A DNA stretch of 35,459 bases from Odoribacter sp. Its GTDB lineage: Bacteria > Bacteroidota > Bacteroidia > Bacteroidales > Prolixibacteraceae. The notes under the pieces are model-generated. The model did no database searches and was not told the DNA's origin. It saw nothing but the letters and a program-made list of their open reading frames with translations. A program made the position numbers and the translations under genes. Below are positions 15,594-23,519 of this stretch, one piece after another. Location of the stretch: contig PNOH01000042.1 in the NCBI GenBank assembly GCA_013824715.1, positions 1 through 35,459 of the forward strand, read 5' to 3'. The first letter of the stretch is position 1. Each line of letters begins with the position of its first letter.

Positions 15594-18359
15594 ATGACTA
15601 ACATACGTGAAACCACCAAAAGGAAACAGGCGGAGTCGGCTTTACGCAACAGTGAAACCCACCTGCGTACACTTGTGCAAACTATCCCCGACCTGATCTG
15701 GCTGAAAGATACTGAAGGCGTGTATCTCTCATGCAACGCCATGTTCGAACGTTTTTTCGGTGCCATGGAAGCTGACATCATCGAAAAAACCGATTATGAC
15801 TTTGTTGACCGGGAACTTGCCGACTTTTTCCGCGGGCATGATCGTAAAGCCATGGAAGCAGGAAAGCCAACCAGTAACGAAGAATGGGTTACTTTTGCAG
15901 ATGATGGCCATCGTGTCTTTCTGGATACCATCAAAACCCCCATGTACGATTCGGATGGAACGCTCATCGGCGTGCTGGGTATCGGGCGGGACATTACAAT
16001 TCGAAAGCAGGCGGAAGAATCCATAAAGAAACAAAAGGATGATTTTGAAACTATCTTTAATCTTGTTCCGGCTCAGATATGGTACAAGGATACTCATAAC
16101 AACTTCATTCGTGTTAACCAACAGGTCTGCAAAGATATTGGAATGACAAATGATCAAATTGAAGGGCGCTCAGCGGAAGAATTATTTCCTTCATTTGCAC
16201 AACAATATTTTAAAGATGACCTCGAAGTATTTTATACCCGCAAACCTAAATTGGGAATTATCGAACAAACTAATACTTCCACCGGTGAAATTCGGTGGGT
16301 GCATACCGACAAGCTCCCTATTTTTGGAAACGACGGCGAAGTAAATGGACTTATTGTGTTTGTTCAAGACATTACTGAGCGCAGACGTGCCGAAGATGAA
16401 ATTACAATGCTTGCTCACTCCCTGAAAAGCATTAATGAATGTGTTAGTCTCACAGATTTGGAGAATAAAATTCTTTTCGTTAACGAATCATTTTTAAAAA
16501 CTTATGGATACGAGGAAAATGAGCTTTTAGGGGAAAATATAAGCAAAGTTAACTCTCAAACTAATGTACAAGAACAAATTGATGAAATTTTATCGGCCAC
16601 AATTCTTGGGGAATGGAAAGGTGAGTTGTTGAATAGAAGAAAGGACGGAAATGAATTTCCCATTTATCTTTCAACTACAATCATAAAAGATAAAGATGGC
16701 CAGCCGTTAGGGTTAATTGGTGTAGCAACAGATATAACCCAGCGCAAACACGCTGAAGAAACACTCCTAAAACTATCCAGCGCTGTTGAACAAACCGTTG
16801 ATTCGATAATTATAACTGATCGCGATGGAACGATAGAATACGTTAATCATGCCTTTGAAGTTTTAACCGGATATTCGGCTAAAGAAACTTTGGGTAAAAC
16901 ACCCAGTATGCTTAAATCGGGAACCAAAGAACAGCATTTTTATAAAGGGTTGTGGAAAACAATTTTATCTGGTCAAGTATTCAGAGCAGAATTTGTTAAT
17001 AAAAAGAAAAATGGTGATTTGTATGACGAGCAAAAAACCATTGCACCGATCTTCGATAAAAATAAAACCATTACGCATTTTATTGCTACCGGAATAGATA
17101 TTTCCGAGCGTAAAAAATTAGAATTAGCGAAGGAACTAGACCTTCATATTCAAGAAACCTTAAATAAAATCCTCAGTATATCAGTCGAAAATATAAGTTT
17201 AGAAGAAAGTCTCGAACGTATTTTAATAACAATTATATCTATCCCGTTTTTGAGCTTAGAGAAAAAAGGAGGAATTCTGCTTACAGAAGAAGGTCAGAAT
17301 ATTTTAACGCTTAAGACATCTTATAATTTATCGAAAAAAATGCAAACGAGTTGCGCTCAGGTTTCGTTCGGGCATTACTTATGCGGAAGGGCGGCAGCTA
17401 CACGCCAAATACAATTTGTTGATTGTGTTGATGAAGGACATGAAATCAGTTATGAAGGAATAAAACCACATGGTCATTATAATGTGCCAATTCTTACTTC
17501 CGATAACGTCCTTGGAGTTATTGTTATTTACTTAGCTGAATATCATAAACATGAAAAATATGAGCAGGACTTCCTGCTTGCAGTCGCAGTTATTCTTTCG
17601 GGATTGATACAACGCAAACGTTCTGAGAAAGAATTGATAAAATCCAAGGAAAAAGCAGAAGAGAGCGACCGCCTGAAATCAACATTTCTGGCCAATATGA
17701 GTCATGAAGTTCGTACTCCGTTAAATAGCATCATCGGGTTTTCGGAATTATTGGCTGATCCATATTTTGAAGAGGATCAGAAGAATGAATTTATTCAGAG
17801 TATCATTACCAGTGGGAATAACCTTTTATCCATTATCAGCGATATCATGGATATTTCGAAGATGGAATCTGGTGAAATTACAATCCGTAAAAGTCAGATC
17901 AATGCTCAAAAATTTATTTCAACCATTAAGGAACAATTTGCTACCCAGGCCGAAGTGAAAGATATTGAACTAAAGCTAATCCATCCTGCCAATGTTGGAG
18001 AAAAAGTAATTTTTACGGATATTGAAAGGCTCAGGCAAATATTTAATAATCTGATGAGTAACGCCATTAAGTTTACAGCGCATGGAAGTATTAAAATTGG
18101 ATTTCAACCTAAAGGTGAAATGGTGGAATTTTACGTAAAGGATACCGGCATTGGCATTCCGGTTGGATATCACGATAAAATATTTGAGAGTTTCAGGCAG
18201 GTAGAAGCTGGAAATTCGCGTAAATACGGAGGAAACGGTCCTGGTTTAGCTATTTCCAAAAATCTGGTTGAGTTAATGGGTGGGAAGATTTGGCTGGAAT
18301 CTGAATCAGGTAAGGGTTCAACGTTTTATTTTACTTTACCGGCATATTCGGGAGTATAA
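15594..18359 (+). CDS. Soluble multi-PAS/GAF sensor histidine kinase
   Basis: Two-component sensor kinase of 921 residues with no membrane helix, so cytoplasmic. Four PAS/PAC units occupy about 22-140, 145-265, 270-385 and 392-510, each ending in a DIT.RK/DISERKK linker. A GAF domain lies at about 515-680. The HisKA H-box has phosphoacceptor His704 (ANMSHEVRTPLNS). The HATPase domain shows the N box (NNLMSNAIKFT), G1 (VKDTGIGIP), F (FESFRQ) and G2 (880-885) motifs. The G2 motif reads GNGPGL where GTGLGL is usual. There is no receiver domain, so the partner regulator is elsewhere. The protein begins directly with an inter-PAS linker (TTKRKQAESALRNSETHLR), as if an N-terminal part was lost; an in-frame stop six bases upstream rules out extension. 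No response regulator is adjacent and the signal is unknown. Confidence 0.92.
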   Translation: MTNIRETTKRKQAESALRNSETHLRTLVQTIPDLIWLKDTEGVYLSCNAMFERFFGAMEADIIEKTDYDFVDRELADFFRGHDRKAMEAGKPTSNEEWVTFADDGHRVFLDTIKTPMYDSDGTLIGVLGIGRDITIRKQAEESIKKQKDDFETIFNLVPAQIWYKDTHNNFIRVNQQVCKDIGMTNDQIEGRSAEELFPSFAQQYFKDDLEVFYTRKPKLGIIEQTNTSTGEIRWVHTDKLPIFGNDGEVNGLIVFVQDITERRRAEDEITMLAHSLKSINECVSLTDLENKILFVNESFLKTYGYEENELLGENISKVNSQTNVQEQIDEILSATILGEWKGELLNRRKDGNEFPIYLSTTIIKDKDGQPLGLIGVATDITQRKHAEETLLKLSSAVEQTVDSIIITDRDGTIEYVNHAFEVLTGYSAKETLGKTPSMLKSGTKEQHFYKGLWKTILSGQVFRAEFVNKKKNGDLYDEQKTIAPIFDKNKTITHFIATGIDISERKKLELAKELDLHIQETLNKILSISVENISLEESLERILITIISIPFLSLEKKGGILLTEEGQNILTLKTSYNLSKKMQTSCAQVSFGHYLCGRAAATRQIQFVDCVDEGHEISYEGIKPHGHYNVPILTSDNVLGVIVIYLAEYHKHEKYEQDFLLAVAVILSGLIQRKRSEKELIKSKEKAEESDRLKSTFLANMSHEVRTPLNSIIGFSELLADPYFEEDQKNEFIQSIITSGNNLLSIISDIMDISKMESGEITIRKSQINAQKFISTIKEQFATQAEVKDIELKLIHPANVGEKVIFTDIERLRQIFNNLMSNAIKFTAHGSIKIGFQPKGEMVEFYVKDTGIGIPVGYHDKIFESFRQVEAGNSRKYGGNGPGLAISKNLVELMGGKIWLESESGKGSTFYFTLPAYSGV

Positions 18360-18375
18360 AGGCAACCGATGTTTT

Positions 18376-18383
18376 TAGCTTTG
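18376..18383 (+). promoter_or_regulatory. Bacteroidota -7 promoter box (TAGCTTTG)
   Basis: An exact TAnnTTTG match in the 60-bp gap after the kinase, 36 bp before the aminotransferase start. It suggests the aminotransferase has its own promoter. No clear -33 TTTG is present. Confidence 0.42.
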
Positions 18384-18419
18384 TATCCGATTTGTATCAA
18401 TATTAATTTTTTTTAACAG

Positions 18420-19235
18420 ATGGAATTTGTAGTGTCAAATGCTGGTGTAGTCAGCGAAAAGGAATTATGGAATGAAAATTTCATAACAGGTCATTCGGTT
18501 TACGAAGTCATCCGAATAATAGACGGGACCCCACTTTTTTGTGATGATCATTTTGCGCGATTGCTAGTTTCAGCTCAACTCGGAGGCTTTAATTTTAGAA
18601 TGGAGTTTTCTGAATTTCAGGCACATATTTCAGTACTCATCAGTCAAAATCAAAAATTAAACGGCAATGTGAAGTTTGTTTTCTCCGAAACTGAAAATCA
18701 GAGCCACTGGTTATTTTCTTTCATTCCGCACAGCTACCCTTCTCCCGAAGATTATTCCAAAGGTGTGAAGGTCGGTTTGCTGATGGCCGAGCGCGAAAAC
18801 CCGAATGCCAAACTGATACAAAATGCTGTACGCTCAGTAGCTGACCAAATGATAGTAGAGCAGAATCTGTACGAAGTTTTGCTGGTTGACCGGCATCATA
18901 AAATTACAGAAGGAAGCCGGTCGAACGTGTTTTTCGTGAAAGGTGAAATGTTATATACCGCTCCGCCGACACAGGTTTTAGTTGGAATCACCCGGCAAAA
19001 AGTATTCGAATGTTTAAAGCAGTTGGATTTAATAGTCATCGAAGAATCTGTGGCAGTTTCAGAAATGAACCAGTTCGAAGCTGCTTTTCTGACCGGGACT
19101 TCGCCCAAGGTTTTGCCCATCAGTTCAATTGGAAATCAGAAATTCGAAACACAATTGCAGTCAGTACAAAAGCTCATGGATTACTATGATGAAATGATAG
19201 ATGGATACCTTAAACTTTTCTACTGTGGAGGATAA
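18420..19235 (+). CDS. Class IV (branched-chain/4-amino-4-deoxychorismate lyase type) PLP enzyme
   Basis: Fold-type IV PLP enzyme of 271 residues, a family covering branched-chain and D-amino-acid aminotransferases and aminodeoxychorismate lyase. Lys131 in NPNAKLIQN is the likely Schiff-base lysine. EGSRSNVFFVK (164-174) follows 33 residues later, the spacing usual in the family. TPPTQ-like APPTQVLVGITRQ (181-193) forms the phosphate-binding region. The N-terminus (FITGHSVYEVIRIIDGTPLF) matches the substrate-side loop. At 271 residues it is slightly short for IlvE. I cannot tell the substrate; no leucine or folate genes are adjacent. Its 3' end overlaps the convergent TPR gene by 16 bp. Confidence 0.87.
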   Translation: MEFVVSNAGVVSEKELWNENFITGHSVYEVIRIIDGTPLFCDDHFARLLVSAQLGGFNFRMEFSEFQAHISVLISQNQKLNGNVKFVFSETENQSHWLFSFIPHSYPSPEDYSKGVKVGLLMAERENPNAKLIQNAVRSVADQMIVEQNLYEVLLVDRHHKITEGSRSNVFFVKGEMLYTAPPTQVLVGITRQKVFECLKQLDLIVIEESVAVSEMNQFEAAFLTGTSPKVLPISSIGNQKFETQLQSVQKLMDYYDEMIDGYLKLFYCGG

Positions 19236-20506
19236 GCTTTCTTTATAAGCATTTTATCAACTACCTGCACTTTTTTCACTCCGGTAACTTGTTGAATTTT
19301 CTTTTCATCAATGGTTTCCTTATCGCGTAATTCTTTTGGAATAATCACTTCGCCCTGGCGGATTTGCACCTGGTCTAATCCGTCAACTTCTTTATCGTTG
19401 TTCCCTTTTGAAATATTTTCATATACTTTTCCGGCAATAAATAAATCCTTGCTGGCTTCAATCCGGCTTTGATATCCACCTGAATTTAATGACCACGATC
19501 TTGATTGATCCTTCACATCCAAAGCATTTTTGTTTTGATTAACCTTGATGCCATCTTTATTGTCAAGATTTTTTACAAATTTTCCTTCGATTTGGTTCAG
19601 CCGGTTAATATCCTGATAGTTTCCAAGCGCTTTTTCCTTATTGATATAGTCGAGCGCTTTAATCTCAAATAATGGGTATTTATAGTCCGGATTTAATTCG
19701 GTGAATTTGGAGCCCATGTCGGCAAGAATCTTGAATTTTTGCCTGTTCAGGAACGAATTGTCAATTTTCAAATTTGTCATCTTAAAAAGATCACCTTCGG
19801 TTATATTTTTTTCCAGAGATTTTGCATTACCATTTTTAAAGTCATAGTTCCCGTTCCGGATATTTAGCCTTATGGTTTTTATTAGTCCAAGCTCCTTTAA
19901 TTTCTGGTAATATTCAACATCCTGAAGCGAAATATTTTTCGCTTTCTGAAGGATCGAGTCGGCTGTTGACAGGTTGTCGAGATCCAGATACCCTGCGGCG
20001 GCATCTATCAAGGCCCTGGATTCCATTTCAGGCCGGTTCGTTTGTTTGTAACCTTTTGAAAGCATTTGATAGATTGAAGGAATTGGTTTGAATTTTTCCG
20101 GATTTTTTCTCTCAATTTCTTTTTGAATACTAATGGCATGTTCGAGCTGAAAGATCGCATTTGCCGGACCCCATGATGATTCCCATACATTCCGGTCGGC
20201 ATAAATCAGTCCCAGCATGGTGTGTGATTTTTGGATTGATTCGAGATCGTTTTTCAGATAGTGTGCGCTCTTTTCATTGAATAATTCAAAAATGAGCTGA
20301 TCAAACTTTGCATGGTTTAAATCCAGTTTGGGATATCGGTTGTATAATCTTGCCAGTTCAATTGAAATATCCATTTTAACCGGAAAATATATTTTCAACA
20401 TGGGGTCGCCGTCATACACGTAAAACTCGGGAGCAATTCTCAATGCGGTTTCAAGTAACTGAACTGCATTTTTCACATTTCCATCCAGCAAGGCTGAAGA
20501 TTCCAT
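19220..20506 (-). CDS. C-terminal part of a duplication-split TPR protein
   Basis: 428-codon frame that continues the 337-codon frame upstream on the same strand. It begins at an ATG inside a 22-bp tandem duplication (MESSALLDG, also present in the upstream frame). Removing one copy would join the two into a single protein of 740 residues. The content is helical, TPR-like in its first half (LLETALRIAPEFYVYD, AHYLKNDLESIQKSHTMLGL), with a charged, repeat-free C-terminal half. It ends in a small domain (GVKKVQVVDKMLIKKAYPPQ). On its own it has no signal peptide, so if translated separately it would stay in the cytoplasm. The two frames overlap by 56 bp, so translational coupling is conceivable. 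Function unknown. Confidence 0.75.
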   Translation of the reverse strand: MESSALLDGNVKNAVQLLETALRIAPEFYVYDGDPMLKIYFPVKMDISIELARLYNRYPKLDLNHAKFDQLIFELFNEKSAHYLKNDLESIQKSHTMLGLIYADRNVWESSWGPANAIFQLEHAISIQKEIERKNPEKFKPIPSIYQMLSKGYKQTNRPEMESRALIDAAAGYLDLDNLSTADSILQKAKNISLQDVEYYQKLKELGLIKTIRLNIRNGNYDFKNGNAKSLEKNITEGDLFKMTNLKIDNSFLNRQKFKILADMGSKFTELNPDYKYPLFEIKALDYINKEKALGNYQDINRLNQIEGKFVKNLDNKDGIKVNQNKNALDVKDQSRSWSLNSGGYQSRIEASKDLFIAGKVYENISKGNNDKEVDGLDQVQIRQGEVIIPKELRDKETIDEKKIQQVTGVKKVQVVDKMLIKKAYPPQ

Positions 20507-21464
20507 CCAGCAAGGCTGAAGATTCCATCCTCAGTAAAATTGAGGCTATAATATGCTGACGGTAATAATTTGTGGTCCACCATCTTAAATCATTGACATT
20601 CTTAAAGGAATTCAGCAGCAGCATCTGGAGTTCCTTATTGCAATCTGACGGCCATGTTTTTATATCTGGTAATTCGTCAGTATAGTTTCCGGTAACTGCC
20701 TTTTTCCTGGAAATTGTTTCTGCCCATCGGGTGCAGGCCAGTTCTGCTTTTTTATTGTCATTTACTGACAAAGCGTTTTTTAATGCATACAGAAATCCAC
20801 TCCGGGCCAGATCATCTAACTCCTGATCAAACAACTCACTGGAAAATGAATACAAACTTTTGAATACTTCATCCTGATTGGATAATTGTGAATAGGAATT
20901 AAATATTTTCCAGCAAAGCCCTTCATCGTTCACGTTTGCAAAATAAGCAGGTTTGTAGTATTCGATGGCTCTTTTAAAATCTTTGAGGTCATAAAAAATA
21001 TCGCCTTTATTGATGTCGTATTTTGGCTTGTTTTTCTTGTCAACTTCAATGGCCTTATCCAGAATATTGATCGCAGCGCGTGCATTTCCCATAGCTTTAT
21101 AAACCAGAAACATGTTGTTTATTACCGAAATATCAGTCGGATCATTTTCATGAGCTCTTTGGTAAAAGGCAATTGATCTTTCCAGCAAGGGTTGAGGGTT
21201 GTCAGGTGATTTATTCGATTCAATCTGATACAAATACCCGGCTGTAAAATTCATTTTCGTCAAAGCTTTGGATGGCAAATTGGAAATGCGGTAGTTTTCT
21301 ATTCTATTTGTGAGAAGTGAAATACCTCTTTCAAATGGTAACCCCAAAGCGGTTTTGCAGATCGAATCCACATCGGTCATATTTCTGTCCTGTGCCTGAA
21401 TAACTACAACCAGACTTAAAAATAACAGCAAAATGGCTAAAAGTTTTGAAGAAATTGCTTTCAT
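20451..21464 (-). CDS. N-terminal part of a duplication-split secreted TPR protein
   Basis: 337-codon frame with a signal peptide (LLAILLLFLSLVVVIQAQ) followed by tetratricopeptide repeats: LLERSIAFYQRAHENDP, AAINILDKAIEVDKKNK and FKRAIEYYKPAYFANVN. It would be a periplasmic protein-interaction scaffold. After the 22-bp duplication it runs out of frame and ends with 16 unrelated residues (IFSLAGWKCEKCSSVT). The original protein evidently continued into the frame at 19220-20506. It starts 31 bp after the secreted unknown protein upstream, so it is the last gene of a minus-strand cassette. A frameshift from sequencing or assembly error cannot be excluded. Confidence 0.78.
   Translation of the reverse strand: MKAISSKLLAILLLFLSLVVVIQAQDRNMTDVDSICKTALGLPFERGISLLTNRIENYRISNLPSKALTKMNFTAGYLYQIESNKSPDNPQPLLERSIAFYQRAHENDPTDISVINNMFLVYKAMGNARAAINILDKAIEVDKKNKPKYDINKGDIFYDLKDFKRAIEYYKPAYFANVNDEGLCWKIFNSYSQLSNQDEVFKSLYSFSSELFDQELDDLARSGFLYALKNALSVNDNKKAELACTRWAETISRKKAVTGNYTDELPDIKTWPSDCNKELQMLLLNSFKNVNDLRWWTTNYYRQHIIASILLRMESSALLDGIFSLAGWKCEKCSSVT
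20479..20530. repeat. 22-bp tandem duplication breaking the TPR gene
   Basis: Two identical adjacent 22-bp units (20479-20500 and 20501-20522), starting TTCCATCC and ending GCTGAAGA, are followed by a further TTCCATCC (20523-20530). The 8-mer TTCCATCC therefore occurs three times at 22-bp intervals. This indicates slipped mispairing between the two ancestral copies. Since 22 is not a multiple of 3, the event shifts the frame. The total span 19220-21464 is 2245 bp; minus 22 it is exactly 741 codons. Confidence 0.93.
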
Positions 21465-21495
21465 TTTATTGAGAATTTGATGTCTGGATTTTAGC

Positions 21496-22362
21496 TCACG
21501 GAGTAGCTATTTCAATATTTGTATTTGTAAAAGGGAAATGTTTAAGCATGAATATTTTCTTTAATGTAGTGCCGGCATTTAACAAATCATCAGATATTTC
21601 TTCTGAACTCTCTTCTATTTTCTTTAATATGAGACTTCCTTCAGGATAATACGCTGGAAGCCGATAGATTTGAATTGCCTGCTCACGATAAACCAGGCGT
21701 TGTGAAACTTGTGTGGTGCCGACATTAAAGTCCATGTAACCTGCAAGATCATCTATAACAAAAGCCTCTATGCGCATTTGACTTTCCCTTCCAATGTTAT
21801 TTTCCTTTTCTGTAAGAGGGATAATAAAATACTTTTTCCCTTTAATAAAATAGAAATCGTTGGCAACCTCAATCTTACTTAATAGGTTTTTTACCACGGC
21901 TTCTTTGTTGTAAGCAACACCACCATTGAAGGATTGAATAATCTCATTAATAAATACTTCAAAATCATCAGGTAATTTTTCAATGTACCTTTCAACAGGT
22001 CGAAAAACCCAATAAACCGGATCTTCACCTACCAAATTCTCCTGATGTTTTAACGTCACTTTGAAACCTACTTCTTTTAAGGTTGAGTGAGTGCCTAAGT
22101 TTTTTTCGTTATCGGTCAGTTCAATTTGAAGTACCGGATGATTTGTTCCAACAGCAAAATGAAAAAATCCAAAGGTCGAGTTCAGAAAATCAACCATTGA
22201 CGAAGAACATTTGTCAATAATCATTTTATTTTGCGATTCGTAATAATCGTTGTACGGTTGTTCTGTTATCGTGAAGCTGACCTGAATGGTCTTTTTTTCT
22301 TCGGCAAATAAATGACCAGACAGAAAGAAGACGCTGATTATAATCCCTAACCGAATTTTCAT
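21496..22362 (-). CDS. Secreted protein of unknown function
   Basis: 288 residues from the ATG at 22362, chosen because it gives a clean signal peptide (MKIRLGIIISVFFLSGHLFA). A longer frame starting at 22539 adds 59 residues with no leader and would overlap the upstream gene. I do not recognise a domain. The mature part is mixed alpha/beta, with a hydrophobic strand cluster in the middle (GKKYFIIPLTEK) and a glutamate-rich stretch near the end (LILKKIEESSEEISDD). It lies between an unknown membrane protein (106 bp upstream) and the TPR gene (31 bp downstream), all on the minus strand. Probably periplasmic. Confidence 0.75.
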   Translation of the reverse strand: MKIRLGIIISVFFLSGHLFAEEKKTIQVSFTITEQPYNDYYESQNKMIIDKCSSSMVDFLNSTFGFFHFAVGTNHPVLQIELTDNEKNLGTHSTLKEVGFKVTLKHQENLVGEDPVYWVFRPVERYIEKLPDDFEVFINEIIQSFNGGVAYNKEAVVKNLLSKIEVANDFYFIKGKKYFIIPLTEKENNIGRESQMRIEAFVIDDLAGYMDFNVGTTQVSQRLVYREQAIQIYRLPAYYPEGSLILKKIEESSEEISDDLLNAGTTLKKIFMLKHFPFTNTNIEIATP

Positions 22363-22468
22363 CTGTTTATTTTTTTGTTTTTTAATTGCCAGGTATTCGT
22401 CATTTGGCAGAATGGAAATCCGCTTTAAAAACAAACTTCTTCGTGTTTGGTTTTCGCTTGCGGCTACT

Positions 22469-23401
22469 TCATTGTTCCAAAGATTTAAATTTAAGTTCCT
22501 TAAACTTGTCAGTACCGACTTTGCCTTTACAAACAGCAAATTTTTTTTTACCTGAAGCGTTTGTCAATTCCAGATAAAGACTGTCGTAGGCAAATAAATC
22601 ACTTCGAATGAATAAAGGTTCTTCAATACTCCATTTGTTCAAACCGCTGTATATGATTACCTCATCTTTGTACTTACCCCTAAGTTCGGCGTTCCATTTT
22701 TCAAAATATTCTTCCGGAATTTCCGGAATTTGTCCAATAATGACCATTCCGCGATCTTTGAGTTCGTAAGTTGAAATGTTTTGGTTGTTGTGCTGTACAT
22801 TTAGCTTTGCCCTTCCCAGTTGCATAAAATACTCAACAGGTACCCTTGCAACGATAGTCGGGGAAACTTTCATGTCATTTTCCATGATAATTCTTTTACC
22901 GGTCCAGGGATAAACCTGAAATTCTAATTGCTGGTAGCCTTTGGTATCTAAAACGAATGTCCTTCCAAATGGAATGGTCAAAACGGTTTTTATGGCCACC
23001 GGGTTCTTTTCTGAGCTTTCGAATTTTGCGACAGTTGTATCAATACCCCCAGGCGCAAATAAAAACAGCAAGGTATTTGCCTGGTTTTTATTACTCGAAA
23101 TTTGAATGGATGAAACGAAACAACCTGCAATGAAGAACAAAATATAAAATCCTGCAATTACCTGAAAACTCAATATCCCGGTTAACCACCTTGAGGATAA
23201 TTGGTTAATCTTTTCTGCTTCACCTTTCTTTAAATATTTCAGGAAAAAGCTTACGAATGCAAAAAAGACCAAAATCCCATTGACGAAATAGGTCTCGAGA
23301 AAACCTTTGCCAATGTGGTAATTGAGCCATGAGTTTAGTACTAACAGAAAAAATGCTGCCAATAAAATTTTTATGAATAGGTAGTTATCTGTCTTGCCCA
23401 T
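22469..23401 (-). CDS. Unknown membrane protein with three N-terminal helices
   Basis: 310 residues. Three helices are visible at about 9-25, 36-55 and 73-98 (LTGILSFQVIAGFYILFFIA). A soluble domain of about 200 residues follows and by topology probably faces the periplasm. Its beta-type stretches include YQQLEFQVYPWTGKRI and DRGMVIIGQIPEIP, and it ends in a short lysine-rich tail. I do not recognise the family. It is the first of three minus-strand genes encoding one membrane and two secreted proteins. The gap to the phosphoglycerate dehydrogenase upstream is 118 bp, so it may have its own promoter, though no good TAnnTTTG box is seen. Confidence 0.75.
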   Translation of the reverse strand: MGKTDNYLFIKILLAAFFLLVLNSWLNYHIGKGFLETYFVNGILVFFAFVSFFLKYLKKGEAEKINQLSSRWLTGILSFQVIAGFYILFFIAGCFVSSIQISSNKNQANTLLFLFAPGGIDTTVAKFESSEKNPVAIKTVLTIPFGRTFVLDTKGYQQLEFQVYPWTGKRIIMENDMKVSPTIVARVPVEYFMQLGRAKLNVQHNNQNISTYELKDRGMVIIGQIPEIPEEYFEKWNAELRGKYKDEVIIYSGLNKWSIEEPLFIRSDLFAYDSLYLELTNASGKKKFAVCKGKVGTDKFKELKFKSLEQ

Positions 23402-23519
23402 AAGACAATGAAAAAAAATTGTTGCTTTTTTATCATTTATCTTACGGGTTCTGAGAAATAAGTGTTACATATCACAAATTCGTAAACCAACTCATTGGAG
23501 AATGGGGACGGGGCTTTAG

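Noticed and set aside
15729-16157. 142-codon minus-strand frame inside the histidine kinase
   Set aside because: Antisense to the well-supported first PAS domains; no domain visible.
22363-22539. 59-residue N-terminal extension of the secreted unknown protein
   Set aside because: It would overlap the upstream gene by 71 bp and bury the signal peptide.
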